Assembly: GCF_000092285.1 (NCBI RefSeq)
Contig: NC_014100.1
Location: 2,852,001 to 2,916,000, forward strand
Direction: 5' to 3'
Length of the DNA stretch: 64,000 bases
Origin: Caulobacter segnis ATCC 21756
GTDB lineage: Bacteria; Pseudomonadota; Alphaproteobacteria; Caulobacterales; Caulobacteraceae
Part shown: one piece after another, positions 55,938 through 64,000 of the stretch
Numbering within the stretch: position 1 is the first letter of the stretch
Layout: every line of letters starts with the position of its first letter
Made by a program: the position numbers and the translations under genes
Notes under the pieces: model-generated
The model's input: the letters and a program-made list of their open reading frames with translations, nothing else
Databases searched by the model: none
What the model was told of the DNA's origin: nothing

Positions 55938-56438
55938 TCAGGCCTTGGCGACAGGCCGCGCATCGCGCCCGACTGTGGCCGTCGCCGCCAAGTGAGAAGC
56001 CGTCTCGCCAATGACCGGATGTGTCCAGGCCGAGGCGAGCTCCGCCAACGGCCCCATGACGAACAGCCGCTCGTGGGCGCGCGGATGCGGCACGACAAGG
56101 TCAGCATCCAACACCGAGCGGCCGTAAGCGATCAAGTCCAAGTCCAGGGTGCGGGCCGCGTTGGCCTGCCCCCTCGCCCGCCCGAACCGCGCCTCGATCC
56201 GGTGCAAGGCCGCCAGGACTTCCTGGGGCGATAGCGCCGTCCTGACGATGGCAACGCCGTTCAGGTACTCAGGCCCCGCCGGGTCCGGCCAGGCGGCCGA
56301 GCGCCACCAGTTCGAGACCGCAACACGGTCCAGCCCCTCCCGCGTCAAAGCGACAAGGGCGGCTTCCAACAAGGCTTCGCGACTCGTATAGGCTCCCGCC
56401 AGATTGCAGCCGAGCGCCACGATCACGGCCTCGTCCAA
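55938..56438 (-). CDS. folK: FolK, 2-amino-4-hydroxy-6-hydroxymethyldihydropteridine pyrophosphokinase
   Basis: A TTG start gives 166 residues, and a GTG four codons in (VIVALGCNLAG) is an alternative. HPPK motifs are VALGCNLAG at the N-terminus, NGVAIVRTALSP, ARTLDLDLIAYG with the Mg-binding Asp pair, and VPHPRAHERLFVMGPLAEL. It activates the pterin with ATP for folate synthesis. It is divergent from the NYN-domain gene with 36 bases between starts. folB and folP are not adjacent. Confidence 0.9.
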   Translation of the reverse strand: MDEAVIVALGCNLAGAYTSREALLEAALVALTREGLDRVAVSNWWRSAAWPDPAGPEYLNGVAIVRTALSPQEVLAALHRIEARFGRARGQANAARTLDLDLIAYGRSVLDADLVVPHPRAHERLFVMGPLAELASAWTHPVIGETASHLAATATVGRDARPVAKA

Positions 56439-56474
56439 GTCATTTTCAGCGACCTGATTTTTCAAGGAATTACC

Positions 56475-57071
56475 GTGACCTTCTATCCGACAGACCGCAT
56501 CGCCCTGTTCATCGATGGGGCCAATCTCTATTCCGCCGCCAAGGCGCTGGGCTTCGATATCGATTATCGCAAGCTGCTCGACGAGTTCAAAAAGCGCGGC
56601 GTCCTGATCCGGGCCTATTACTACACCGCCATCGCCGAGAACGACGACTATTCGCCGATCCGCCCGCTCGTGGATTGGCTGGACTACAACGGCTTCACCC
56701 TGGTGACGAAGCCGGCGCGAGAGTTCACCGACAGCCAGGGTCGCAAGCGCTGGCGCGGCGACATGGACATCGAGATCGCCGTCGACATGCTGCAGATGGC
56801 CGAGACCGCTGATCACCTGGTCCTGTTCTCGGGCGACGGCGACTTCCGCGCCCTGGTCGAGGCTGTCCAGCGCAAGGGACGCCGCGTCACCGTGGTCTCG
56901 ACCATGAAGAGCCAGCCGCCGATGACCAGCGACGACCTCCGCCGGCAGGCCGACAACTTCGTCGATCTCGCCGACCTCGGCGGCATCATCGGTCGACCGC
57001 AACGGGTTCAGTCGCGCCAGATGTCGGACAATCGCACCCCGGCCGAGCGCGAAGCCGAGGACGAGTACTAG
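56475..57071 (+). CDS. NYN-domain (LabA/DUF88) family protein
   Basis: A 198-residue protein starting at GTG after AAGGAAT. The PIN-like NYN fold is shown by IALFIDGANLYSAAKALGFDIDY, RAYYYTAIAEND and KRWRGDMDIEIAVDMLQMAE. LVLFSGDGDFRALVEAVQRKGRRVTVVS follows, and these carry the conserved acidic residues of a metal-dependent nuclease. It may act on RNA but no substrate is known. A charged tail ends the protein. The uracil-DNA glycosylase gene starts two bases after its stop codon, so they are one unit. Confidence 0.88.
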   Translation: MTFYPTDRIALFIDGANLYSAAKALGFDIDYRKLLDEFKKRGVLIRAYYYTAIAENDDYSPIRPLVDWLDYNGFTLVTKPAREFTDSQGRKRWRGDMDIEIAVDMLQMAETADHLVLFSGDGDFRALVEAVQRKGRRVTVVSTMKSQPPMTSDDLRRQADNFVDLADLGGIIGRPQRVQSRQMSDNRTPAEREAEDEY

Positions 57072-57073
57072 GC

Positions 57074-57751
57074 ATGGCGCAGGTCTCGAACATTCTGGGC
57101 GAGGTCGTTCCCAATCCGGCCGAACCGCCGCGCGACTGCCCGCTCTGTCCCCGGCTTGTCGCCTATCGGCGCGAGAACCAGGACCTCTATCCCGACTGGT
57201 TCAACGGCCCAGCCCCGTCGTTCGGCGACAAGGACGCGCGGCTGCTGGTCGTGGGCCTCGCGCCCGGTCGCAAGGGCGCCAACCGCACGGGCCGGCCGTT
57301 CACGGGCGACTACGCCGGGACCCTGCTCTACGACACCCTGATCAAGTTCGGCTTCGCGACCGGCAAGTTCGAGGCGCGGCCTGATGACTCGCTGAATCTG
57401 GTCGGCAGCGCGGTCACCAACGCCGTCCGCTGCGCTCCGCCCGGCAACAAGCCCGAGACCTCGGAAGAGAACAATTGCCGCCCGTTCCTGACGACGCGGC
57501 TGGAGATGTTCCCGAACCTGAAGGCCATCGTCACCCTCGGCGACGTCTCGCGCCGCAACGTCCTGAAGGCCCTAGGCCTAAAGGCCTCGGCGGGTATTCC
57601 GGGCCATGGTTCGGAGTTCCAGGCGGGGCCCTACCGCATTTTCAACAGCTATCACTGCTCGCGGCTCAACACGAATACCGGCCGCCTGACGACGCCGATG
57701 TTCGAGGAGCTGTTCGCGCGAGTGAAGGCGTATCTGGACGAGGCCGCCTAG
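57074..57751 (+). CDS. Family 5 uracil-DNA glycosylase (UdgB type)
   Basis: A 225-residue base-excision enzyme. The N-terminal DCPLCPRLVAYRRENQDLYPDW supplies two of the iron-sulfur cluster Cys. Motif A is VVGLAPGRKGANRTGRPFTGD, with Ala-Pro-Gly-Arg as in UDGb. Motif B is YHCSRLNTNTGRLT, where Cys replaces the usual Pro of HPS. The other cluster Cys are probably in NAVRCAPPGNK and NNCRPFL. It removes uracil and other deaminated bases from DNA. It follows the NYN gene closely. Confidence 0.9.
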   Translation: MAQVSNILGEVVPNPAEPPRDCPLCPRLVAYRRENQDLYPDWFNGPAPSFGDKDARLLVVGLAPGRKGANRTGRPFTGDYAGTLLYDTLIKFGFATGKFEARPDDSLNLVGSAVTNAVRCAPPGNKPETSEENNCRPFLTTRLEMFPNLKAIVTLGDVSRRNVLKALGLKASAGIPGHGSEFQAGPYRIFNSYHCSRLNTNTGRLTTPMFEELFARVKAYLDEAA

Positions 57752-57767
57752 CGCGGCAAACCAAAGA

Positions 57768-57795
57768 GATAGAGCCTGCCCGGGCAGGCTCTATC
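57768..57795. terminator. Bidirectional hairpin between udg and the esterase gene
   Basis: A 28-base perfect palindrome with arms GATAGAGCCTGCCC / GGGCAGGCTCTATC lies between the convergent genes and includes the stop codon of the minus-strand esterase. No long T-run follows, but the stem is strong and the location fits a shared terminator. Confidence 0.6.
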
Positions 57796-58630
57796 GCGGC
57801 TTCATCCAGCCGTTGTCGTTCAGCCAGTCGATCAGCAGGTTCGGCCAGTGCTTGAACGAGGCCTGCTCCTTGCGCAGGCCCATGTTGAAGGCGTGACCGC
57901 CGGCCTGGAACAGGTGCAACTCGACCGGGACCTTGGCGGCCCGGAACTTGGGCAAGAGGTCGACGAGCGGCGCCGAGCAGCATTCGTCGTCGTTGGCGGC
58001 GACCATGAAGGCGGGCGGCGCGTCGGCCGGCACCTTATCCGGCACGCCCAGCGGGCCCGGATAGACCAGCACCTGGAAGTCCGGCCGAGCGCTGACGTTG
58101 TCGATCGCATCGATCTTTGGATCGCCCGCCTTCGCGCCCTCGTAGATTTCGAGGTTCGCCGTCTCTCCGCCGGCCGAGAAGCCCATCAAGCCGATCCGCT
58201 TGGGATCGACCCCGTATTCGGCGGCGTGAGCGCGAACCCAGCGCACGCCCCGCACAGCGTCCTGACGCGCATGCTCGATCGTGTAGGGCGAACCCTCTTC
58301 GCGGAACAGCCGGTACTTGACGATGAAGACCGCCACCCCGGCGGGGTTCATCACCTTGGCGACGTCCGTGCCTTCCGAGCGGATCACCAGGATCCTGTGA
58401 CCACCGCCCGGCAGCACGACCAGCGCCGCGCCGGTGGCGATCTCCTTGGGCGGCAGATAGACCGTCACCGACGGGTTGTTGATGCTCCTGAGCCAGTAGT
58501 CGCCGGGGACCTCGGGAATGTCCTTGCGGCTCTCGAAACCCGGCGCGCCGTTGGGCCACAGCGGGATCTGCTGCTGGGCCAGGGCCGCGCCTGGCGCCAG
58601 CAGCGCGGCGGCCAGGAGCAGCCCCTTCAC
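57791..58630 (-). CDS. Exported alpha/beta hydrolase, acetyl-esterase/xylanase-type
   Basis: A GTG start overlapping the stop codon of the upstream oxidoreductase by four bases gives 279 residues. A signal peptide (LLLAAALLAPGAALA) precedes IPLWPNGAPGFE. The oxyanion region is LVVLPGGGHRILV, the nucleophile elbow is IGLMGFSAGGETA, and the acid and base are near ANDDECCSAP and AGGHAFNMG. It resembles carbohydrate acetyl-esterases of the polysaccharide-degrading type. It is the third gene of an operon with a lactonase and a Gfo/Idh/MocA oxidoreductase, suggesting periplasmic sugar catabolism. Confidence 0.87.
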   Translation of the reverse strand: MKGLLLAAALLAPGAALAQQQIPLWPNGAPGFESRKDIPEVPGDYWLRSINNPSVTVYLPPKEIATGAALVVLPGGGHRILVIRSEGTDVAKVMNPAGVAVFIVKYRLFREEGSPYTIEHARQDAVRGVRWVRAHAAEYGVDPKRIGLMGFSAGGETANLEIYEGAKAGDPKIDAIDNVSARPDFQVLVYPGPLGVPDKVPADAPPAFMVAANDDECCSAPLVDLLPKFRAAKVPVELHLFQAGGHAFNMGLRKEQASFKHWPNLLIDWLNDNGWMKPR

Positions 58631-59727
58631 AGCCTGACCGTCCGTCCCTCGCGGGCGGCGCGGTAGATGGCCTCGATCACACGCACGTCCTTCAGCCCCT
58701 CCTCGCCTCCGACGATCGGCTCGCGGTTCGTCAGGATGCACTCGGAGAGGTGGTCCAACTGAGCCGAGAACTGGTTCTTCGGCTGCGGCGCCGGCTCGCG
58801 CGGCGCGGGAGGTCCACCCAGCGCCGTCCGCATCGCTTGGCCCTGGTAGCTGGTGGCCGGGTCGAGCTCGATGAAGCCCTTCGGCCCCGAGACCCGATAG
58901 CGGTTGAAGTTAGCGGTATAGGCCGAACCGCACTGAGCCGTGGCGCCCGATGGGAACAGGAGCTGGAAGTTGATGATGTCCTCCACCTCCTTGAAGCGCG
59001 GGTTCGAACGGTCCGTGGACTCGATGGCGTTGACGGCCACGGGCTCCTCGCCGGTCAGATAACGGGCGGCGTTCAGGCTGTAGATGCCGATGTCCATCAG
59101 GCTGCCGCCGCCCGACAGCGCCTTCTTCAGGCGCCATTGGGTGGGATCGCCGATCGTGAAGCCGTGGTCGGTCGAGATGTGCCGCACCGGGCCGATCGCG
59201 CCGTCGCGGATCAGCTTGATGGCCTCGATGTTGTGCGCCTGGAAGCGGCTGCGATAGCCGATCATCAGCTTGCGGCCGGCCTTCTTGCAGGCGGCGATCA
59301 TCGCCTCGCAGTCGGCCGACGAAGTCGCCATCGGCTTCTCGCACATCACGTGCTTGCCCGCCTTGGCGGCGCGCTCGGTAAAGGTGCGATGCAGGCTGTT
59401 GGGCGTGACGACGTAGACGATGTCGACATCCGGATTGTCGACGATCTTGTCGAAGGTCTCGTAGCTGTAACGGTGACTCTCGGGGATCCCGTACTGCTCG
59501 CCGAACGTCTTGAGCTTCTCAGGCGTGCCGCTGACCAGCGCGACGAGCTTGGAATGCTCGCACTCAGCGAAGCGCGGCATGATGATCCTGGTGGCGTAAT
59601 AGCCAAGACCCAGGATCGCGTAGCCCAGCTTGCGGTCCGTCTGGCGGGCCAACGCGTCCAGCGGTCCCGCCGCGGCGGCGGCGGCCAGCCCGGAGGCGAT
59701 GAAGGTTCGCTTGCTGATCGTGCTCAT
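58627..59727 (-). CDS. Exported Gfo/Idh/MocA-family oxidoreductase (glucose-fructose oxidoreductase-like)
   Basis: A 366-residue protein with a Tat-like signal (SKRTFIASGLAAAAAAG; Lys-Arg in place of twin Arg). The NAD(P)-binding Rossmann domain is YAILGLGYYATRIIMPRF, with the family EKPMA motif in HVMCEKPMATS. A C-terminal alpha/beta domain contains SLMDIGIYSLNAARYLTG, like the GGGxLxDxGxHxxD pattern, with the catalytic region nearby. It likely oxidises a sugar in the periplasm with tightly bound NADP, as in glucose-fructose oxidoreductase. It overlaps both neighbouring genes by four bases. Confidence 0.88.
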   Translation of the reverse strand: MSTISKRTFIASGLAAAAAAGPLDALARQTDRKLGYAILGLGYYATRIIMPRFAECEHSKLVALVSGTPEKLKTFGEQYGIPESHRYSYETFDKIVDNPDVDIVYVVTPNSLHRTFTERAAKAGKHVMCEKPMATSSADCEAMIAACKKAGRKLMIGYRSRFQAHNIEAIKLIRDGAIGPVRHISTDHGFTIGDPTQWRLKKALSGGGSLMDIGIYSLNAARYLTGEEPVAVNAIESTDRSNPRFKEVEDIINFQLLFPSGATAQCGSAYTANFNRYRVSGPKGFIELDPATSYQGQAMRTALGGPPAPREPAPQPKNQFSAQLDHLSECILTNREPIVGGEEGLKDVRVIEAIYRAAREGRTVRL

Positions 59728-60776
59728 CGCTTCGCTCCCGTGAGACCCGACGTCAGGGTGCGGACCCGCGCCAGGACGTGATTGGATGTCAGGAACAGCG
59801 TGTGGCCGTCCTCGCCGAAGGTGCAGTTGGCGGTCGGGAACCCGGTCTCGATCACGCCCAGAAGCTCGGCTTCCGGCGATAGGATCAGAACCCCGCCCGG
59901 ACCCGTCGCAAACAGCCGTCCGTGGGCGTCCACCCGCATCCCGTCGGGCAAGCCGGGGCCGCCCGCCTTCTGCAATTCGCTGGCGTCGAAGAAGACCTTC
60001 CGCGAAACCGGCAGTCCATCGCGACCAAGGTCGTAGGCCATGATGATCGGTCCTTTGGGATCGGACACCGCCACGTACAGGCGCTTCTCGTCCGGCGACA
60101 GGGCGACACCGTTCGGGAAGGTCAGCTTGTCGTCGACCAGCGCCACCTCGCCGTTCGGACGGCGCAGATAGACCCCGTTGAACGGCAGCTCCTTGACCGG
60201 CGAGGCGTCCAGCCCCTCCAAGCCGTAGGGCGGATCGGTGAAGTAGATAGATCCCTTCGGGTCGCCCAGCCGCGCGACGATCAGGTCGTTGGGACTGTTG
60301 AACCGCTTACCCTGGAAGCGGTCGGCCAGGACGGTCTTGGCCTTGGTCTTCAGGTCGACCTTGGAGACCGCGCGGTTGCCGTGGTCGCAGACCAGGAGCT
60401 CGCCCGTGAGCGAGAGGGTCATGCCGTTGGTTCCCGGCTCGCGGAAGACCTTGGTGGGCGGACCAGCATAGCCCGAGGGCTGAAGGAAGATGCTTTTCCC
60501 GTCCTTCTCGCTCCACCGGTACATCACGTTGCCCGGCACGTCCGAGAACAGCAGGTACCCGCCGTCGGGAATCCACACCGGGCCCTCTGACCAGATCATG
60601 CCGTCGGCCAACTGCTCGATCACCGCGTCGGGCGCGATGACGGAGTCCAGCTCCGGCGACAGCCGCCGGATGCGGCCTATGCCAGGGAAAGCGCGCGTCG
60701 CGGCTTCTGCGGTCATCGATCGTCCTCCGGCGATCAGGGCGGCTCCAGCGGCGAGCACGGCGCGTCGGGTCGTCAT
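59724..60776 (-). CDS. Exported SMP-30/gluconolactonase-family lactonase
   Basis: A 350-residue protein with a twin-Arg leader (MTTRRAVLAAGAALIAGG). The SMP-30 beta-propeller begins near residue 55. It shows EGPVWIPDGGYLLFSDV with the metal-binding Glu, FNSPNDLIVARLGDPKGSIYFTDPPYGLEG and GVALSPDEKRLYVA. GLPDGMRVDAHGRLFATGPGGV follows, with the conserved Asp. It should hydrolyse sugar lactones in the periplasm. It is the first gene of the operon, and the lactone it opens could be the product of the oxidoreductase encoded next. Confidence 0.9.
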   Translation of the reverse strand: MTTRRAVLAAGAALIAGGRSMTAEAATRAFPGIGRIRRLSPELDSVIAPDAVIEQLADGMIWSEGPVWIPDGGYLLFSDVPGNVMYRWSEKDGKSIFLQPSGYAGPPTKVFREPGTNGMTLSLTGELLVCDHGNRAVSKVDLKTKAKTVLADRFQGKRFNSPNDLIVARLGDPKGSIYFTDPPYGLEGLDASPVKELPFNGVYLRRPNGEVALVDDKLTFPNGVALSPDEKRLYVAVSDPKGPIIMAYDLGRDGLPVSRKVFFDASELQKAGGPGLPDGMRVDAHGRLFATGPGGVLILSPEAELLGVIETGFPTANCTFGEDGHTLFLTSNHVLARVRTLTSGLTGAKR

Positions 60777-60847
60777 GGTGGCGGTCTCCGCTTCTTGTTT
60801 CGTCGCCTAGAAATCATGACAGCGATGTCACGGCAACGCCCAAAACC

Positions 60848-62338
60848 TCAGGACCGGACGCGGGGCACCGCATCCAGCCAACGCGCGTAGGCGGCCTCGC
60901 GGTCGTGCTCCCTCAGCGTGGGCTTGAGCGTCTCGGCCGCGGGGCTGACCTCGGCCGCTTCCGCCACGCTGGCGTAGAGACCCGCGCCGACCCCGGCGAA
61001 CAGCGCCGCGCCCAAGGCCGTGGTCTCCTGATAGCTGGACCGGCGCACGGACACGCCGGTGAGATCCGCCAAGCGCTGGGAGAACCAGGCGCTCCGCGAC
61101 ATGCCGCCGTCGATGCGCAGCTGAGCCGCTTCGCCGAACGCGCCCGGCGCGTCGGCGCGCATCGCCTCGATCAGATCGCGGCTCTGCAGAGCGCAGGCGT
61201 CATAGGTGGCCGCCGCGATCTCGGGCAGGCCGGCGTCGCGCGTCAGGCCAAAGATCGCGCCGCGCGCGCCGGCGTCCCACCAGGGCGCGCCGAGGCCCGT
61301 GAAGGCCGGCACGACCACGACGCCATGGTCGCTCTTGGCGGCGCGGGCCAATGCCTCGGCCCCGCGCGGACCGCCGGTGACGCCCAGCCCCTCCCCCAGC
61401 CATTGGATCGCCGCGCCGGCGACAAAGATCGAGCCTTCCAGGGCGTAGGTCGTCTTGCCGTTGACCCGCGCCGCCACGGTGGTCAGCAGGCGCGAGCGCG
61501 AGACGCACTTCTCCTCGCCGGTGTTGATCAGCATGAAGCAGCCGGTGCCGTAGGTCGCCTTCATCAGGCCCGGTGAAACACAGCCCTGCCCCATCAAGGC
61601 CGCTTGCTGATCACCAGCGACACCACGGATCGGAACCGACCGTCCCAGGACCTCGTCCTCGACCACGCCGTAGTCGTCGGCGCAGTCCAGCACCTTCGGC
61701 AACAAGGTCGCCGGCACATTGAACAGCGTCAGCATCTCCTCTGACCAGTCCTGGGCGCCGATGTCGAACAGCAGCGTGCGGGAGGCGTTCGTCGCGTCGG
61801 TCGCGTGCACCGCACCGCCCGTCAGCCGCCAGATCACCCAGCAGTCCATGGTGCCGCACAGCAGCTCGCCGGCCTCGGCGCGAGCTCGAGCGCCTGGGAC
61901 GTGGTCGAGAAGCCAGGCGATCTTGGTCGCGGAGAAATAGGGATCGAGCAGCAGGCCCGTGATCTCGGCCACACGCGGCTCGCGGCCTTCGGCCTTGAGC
62001 TTGGCGCAGACCTCGGCCGTGCGCCGATCCTGCCAGACGATGGCGGAGTGGATCGGACGGCCGGTATGACGGTCCCAAACCACGACGGTCTCGCGCTGGT
62101 TGGTCACACCGATGGCGGCGATGTCCGCCGCGCGTCCCGAGGTCTCGGCGGCCTCACGCATCACGGCCACGCAAGCGGCGTAGATTTCCTCGGCGTCATG
62201 CTCGACCCAACCGTCGTGAGGATAGTCCTGGCGAAGCGGTCGCGAGGCCTCGGCCAGGGCCCGCCCCTCGTGATCGAACAGAATGGCGCGCGTGCTGGTC
62301 GTGCCCTGGTCCAAGGCCAGGATCAGGTTTTGCGCCAT
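60848..62338 (-). CDS. glpK: GlpK, glycerol kinase
   Basis: The ATG giving MAQNLILALDQGTTSTRAILFDHEG is chosen (496 residues), because upstream sequence is shadow of a divergent gene. FGGY-kinase landmarks are GVTNQRETVVVWDRHTGRPI, IVWQDRRT, GDQQAALMGQGC with the catalytic Asp, and TYGTGCFMLINTGEE. A C-terminal LRIDGGMSRSAWFSQ and QETTALGAAL follow. It phosphorylates glycerol to glycerol-3-phosphate using ATP. It stands alone without glpF or glpD and is divergent from the DUF2336 gene. Confidence 0.95.
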   Translation of the reverse strand: MAQNLILALDQGTTSTRAILFDHEGRALAEASRPLRQDYPHDGWVEHDAEEIYAACVAVMREAAETSGRAADIAAIGVTNQRETVVVWDRHTGRPIHSAIVWQDRRTAEVCAKLKAEGREPRVAEITGLLLDPYFSATKIAWLLDHVPGARARAEAGELLCGTMDCWVIWRLTGGAVHATDATNASRTLLFDIGAQDWSEEMLTLFNVPATLLPKVLDCADDYGVVEDEVLGRSVPIRGVAGDQQAALMGQGCVSPGLMKATYGTGCFMLINTGEEKCVSRSRLLTTVAARVNGKTTYALEGSIFVAGAAIQWLGEGLGVTGGPRGAEALARAAKSDHGVVVVPAFTGLGAPWWDAGARGAIFGLTRDAGLPEIAAATYDACALQSRDLIEAMRADAPGAFGEAAQLRIDGGMSRSAWFSQRLADLTGVSVRRSSYQETTALGAALFAGVGAGLYASVAEAAEVSPAAETLKPTLREHDREAAYARWLDAVPRVRS

Positions 62339-62405
62339 GCCGGCGTCCTCCCTTGCAAACGGCCGCCGGTCTCGATTCACGCCGACGCCACGGTCGCCTT
62401 TAAGC

Positions 62406-63581
62406 ATGTTTTCATTTGCCCTCCACAAGGTCATCCTTGTGGAGCCTTCGGATTCGAGGAGTCGGGCCATTCCAGCCGTCGAGATTTCCACGCTTATGAC
62501 GCTGGCTCGCAGTCGCGAGCCGGGAGATCGTGAGCGTCTGCTCACCGGGATCATCGACCTGTGCGAGGCTGGCCGCGCCCGAGGCGAGCCGACACATCCC
62601 GATGTCCAGGCCCTCCTCAACTCCATCTTCATGACCTTGGTCGTCGAGGCCGAGCGCGATATCCGGCATCGCCTGTCGGAACGTCTCGCCGACGCCGACT
62701 GGGCGCCGTCGGCCCTGATCAACATCATGGCCCTCGACGAGATCGAGATCGCTCGCCCGATCATCGCCCGCAGCCCGGTCCTCAACGATCACGATCTGGT
62801 CCGCCTGCTGGTCCAGGCGACGCTGGAGCATCAGATCGAGATCGCGCGGCGTCCGCGCCTGTCTCCGCCGGTGATCGACGCGATCATCGAGCGCGACGAG
62901 CCGGCGGTCCTGACCGCCCTGGCGGCCAACGACACCGCGGAGATCTCCGACCAGGCCATGCAGAAGCTCGTCGACCGCTCGCGCGACGTGGTCGCCCTGC
63001 GCTCGCCGCTCGCCCGTCACCCGCGAATGTCCAGCGAACTGGCCGAGCAGCTCTACGTGCTGGTGGGCCACGCCCTGCGCGAGGCGCTGGCCACCCGCTT
63101 CCATCTCGACACCGTCCGCATGCAGGGGGCGCTCGAAGAAGCCCTTCGCGCCGCCCACCGCGGCGAGACCGACATCGAGGTCGGCCCCATCGAACAGGAC
63201 GAAGACCGCGAGGACATGGAGCGCTCTCTGATCGAGAAGCTCGACTCCGCCGGCCAGCTTCGTCCAGGCTATCTGTTGCGAGTGCTCCGCGAAGGACGGT
63301 TGCAGCTGTTCATCATGGCCCTGGCGCGCCTGGGCGAGTTCGAGCCGCCGCAGATCCGTCGCGCGATCGACAGCGCCAAGCCGGAGCTTCTCGCTCTGGC
63401 TTGTTCGGCCGTCGGCATCGACCGCAGCGTATTCCCGACCATCCTGGAGCATGTCCGCCAGCTGAACGGCGGCCGCCCGGGCGGCGGCGACGAAGGCTTG
63501 CGCCGCGCCAACAGCGCCTTTGGCCCCTTCACGCCGGACATCGCCGGCATGGCCTTCCGCCAGGCCGTCGGGGCGGTTTGA
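62406..63581 (+). CDS. DUF2336 domain protein
   Basis: The start is uncertain: ATG at 62406 (391 residues), GTG at 62439 or ATG at 62496. The protein is almost wholly alpha-helical, with a HEAT-like repetitive pattern, for example LLTGIIDLCEAG, ALINIMALDEIEIARPIIARSPVLNDHDLVRLL and RHPRMSSELAEQLYVLVG. It matches the DUF2336 family, common in alphaproteobacteria. Its function is unknown, and in some cases the family is linked to c-di-GMP or stress signalling. The C-terminus has a Gly-rich loop. It is followed by nadK after 31 bases and may be co-transcribed with it. Confidence 0.82.
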   Translation: MFSFALHKVILVEPSDSRSRAIPAVEISTLMTLARSREPGDRERLLTGIIDLCEAGRARGEPTHPDVQALLNSIFMTLVVEAERDIRHRLSERLADADWAPSALINIMALDEIEIARPIIARSPVLNDHDLVRLLVQATLEHQIEIARRPRLSPPVIDAIIERDEPAVLTALAANDTAEISDQAMQKLVDRSRDVVALRSPLARHPRMSSELAEQLYVLVGHALREALATRFHLDTVRMQGALEEALRAAHRGETDIEVGPIEQDEDREDMERSLIEKLDSAGQLRPGYLLRVLREGRLQLFIMALARLGEFEPPQIRRAIDSAKPELLALACSAVGIDRSVFPTILEHVRQLNGGRPGGGDEGLRRANSAFGPFTPDIAGMAFRQAVGAV

Positions 63582-63612
63582 CAAGCGCCGAGGCTTGCCG
63601 CCTCTTGGCGCC

Positions 63613-64000
63613 ATGTACCAGCCGCAACCCTTCGTGACTCGCCTGACCTTCAAGTCCAGCGACCGCCCCGAAGCCCAGGAAGCTCTCGAACGGCTGACCG
63701 CACGTTACGGCGATGTCGGGGAGGACAACGCCCAGGTCATCGTCGCCCTGGGCGGCGATGGTTTCATGCTGGAGACGCTGCACGAGGCCATCGCCTCGCA
63801 GACGCCGATCTACGGCATGAACCGCGGCTCGGTCGGCTTCCTGATGAACGAGTACAGCGAGGACGGCCTGCTGGAGCGGATCAACGCCGCGGAACGGGCC
63901 GTCATCCATCCGCTCGCCATGGTCGCGATCGACGCCCGCAGGACGCAGCATCGCGCCCTGGCGATCAACGAGGTGTCTCTGCTGCGCCAAACCCGCCAGA
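63613..64000 (+). CDS. nadK: NadK, NAD kinase (5' part only)
   Basis: The first 129 codons are present, and the gene runs off the right edge. The protein begins MYQPQPFVTRLTFKSSDRPE. The family signature GGDGFMLETLH (GGDG) is near residue 49, followed by YGMNRGSVGFLMNEY and later NEVSLLRQTRQ. It phosphorylates NAD to NADP using ATP or polyphosphate. It lies 31 bases after the DUF2336 gene. Only the missing part would allow a check of the C-terminal domain. Confidence 0.9.
   Translation, partial: MYQPQPFVTRLTFKSSDRPEAQEALERLTARYGDVGEDNAQVIVALGGDGFMLETLHEAIASQTPIYGMNRGSVGFLMNEYSEDGLLERINAAERAVIHPLAMVAIDARRTQHRALAINEVSLLRQTRQ

Overview
This 64 kb window is ordinary chromosome from a high-G+C alphaproteobacterium, almost certainly Caulobacter or a very close relative in the Caulobacterales. 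The evidence is an extracellular protein whose N-terminus closely resembles the Caulobacter S-layer protein RsaA, the alphaproteobacterial clusters rpoZ-spoT and pdxJ-acpS-lepB-rnc-era-recO, and MotB, TamAB and Bpt of alphaproteobacterial type. Coding density is very high. No gap between genes exceeds about 260 bases. I see no rRNA, insertion sequence, prophage or CRISPR array. There is one tRNA (Lys, TTT).

Layout. 1-4.4 kb: tamB (running off the left edge) and tamA, for outer-membrane protein assembly. 4.6-8.1 kb: a three-gene ATP-grasp / alpha-E / transglutaminase operon, a predicted peptide synthesis or modification system, followed by a convergent PilZ protein. 8.6-11.4 kb: cysT-cysW-cysA sulfate importer without its binding protein. 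11.5-12.5 kb: a lower-G+C hexapeptide acyltransferase directly downstream of tRNA-Lys. 12.6-16.6 kb: a secreted hypothetical protein, the queuosine genes queA-tgt, and a membrane-anchored EEP phosphatase/nuclease-like protein. 16.7-18.9 kb: three tandem cyclophilins, one cytoplasmic and two exported. 19.1-22.4 kb: gyrA-coaD. 22.5-24.6 kb: sodC, a putative lipoprotein and a DMT exporter. 24.6-27.7 kb: biotin genes bioA and bioF-bioD in divergent arrangement. 27.7-30.6 kb: a beta-hydroxyacid dehydrogenase, motB and bpt.

30.5-37.7 kb: a run serine hydrolase - quinone-oxidoreductase-like - nitronate monooxygenase - SDR on the minus strand, then a plus-strand mini-RsaA exoprotein with its own terminator, then a second serine hydrolase paralogue. 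37.7-43.3 kb: parC (frameshifted near its 5' end in this sequence), phoD, recO and an arylamine N-acetyltransferase. 43.3-48.4 kb: era, an antisense Nramp-family transporter, rnc, lepB, acpS, pdxJ. 48.6-55.1 kb: an exported M20 amidohydrolase, pyrE, a NUDIX hydrolase, a DUF900 hydrolase, spoT and rpoZ. 55.3-57.8 kb: YdeI-like protein, folK, NYN-domain protein and a family-5 uracil-DNA glycosylase. 57.8-62.3 kb: an exported sugar-type operon (SMP-30 lactonase, Gfo/Idh/MocA oxidoreductase, esterase) and glpK. 62.4-64 kb: a DUF2336 protein and the start of nadK.

Most genes are housekeeping. The most notable observations are the short RsaA-like protein between two hydrolase paralogues, the frameshift in an essential topoisomerase gene, loss of two zinc cysteines in Tgt, a His-to-Asp change in the SodC zinc site, a possible CTG start for spoT with a strong Shine-Dalgarno inside rpoZ, and inverted repeats in the gyrA/sodC and bioA/bioF divergent promoter regions. 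All functional calls rest on reading the translated sequences and remembered family motifs. No database search was run.
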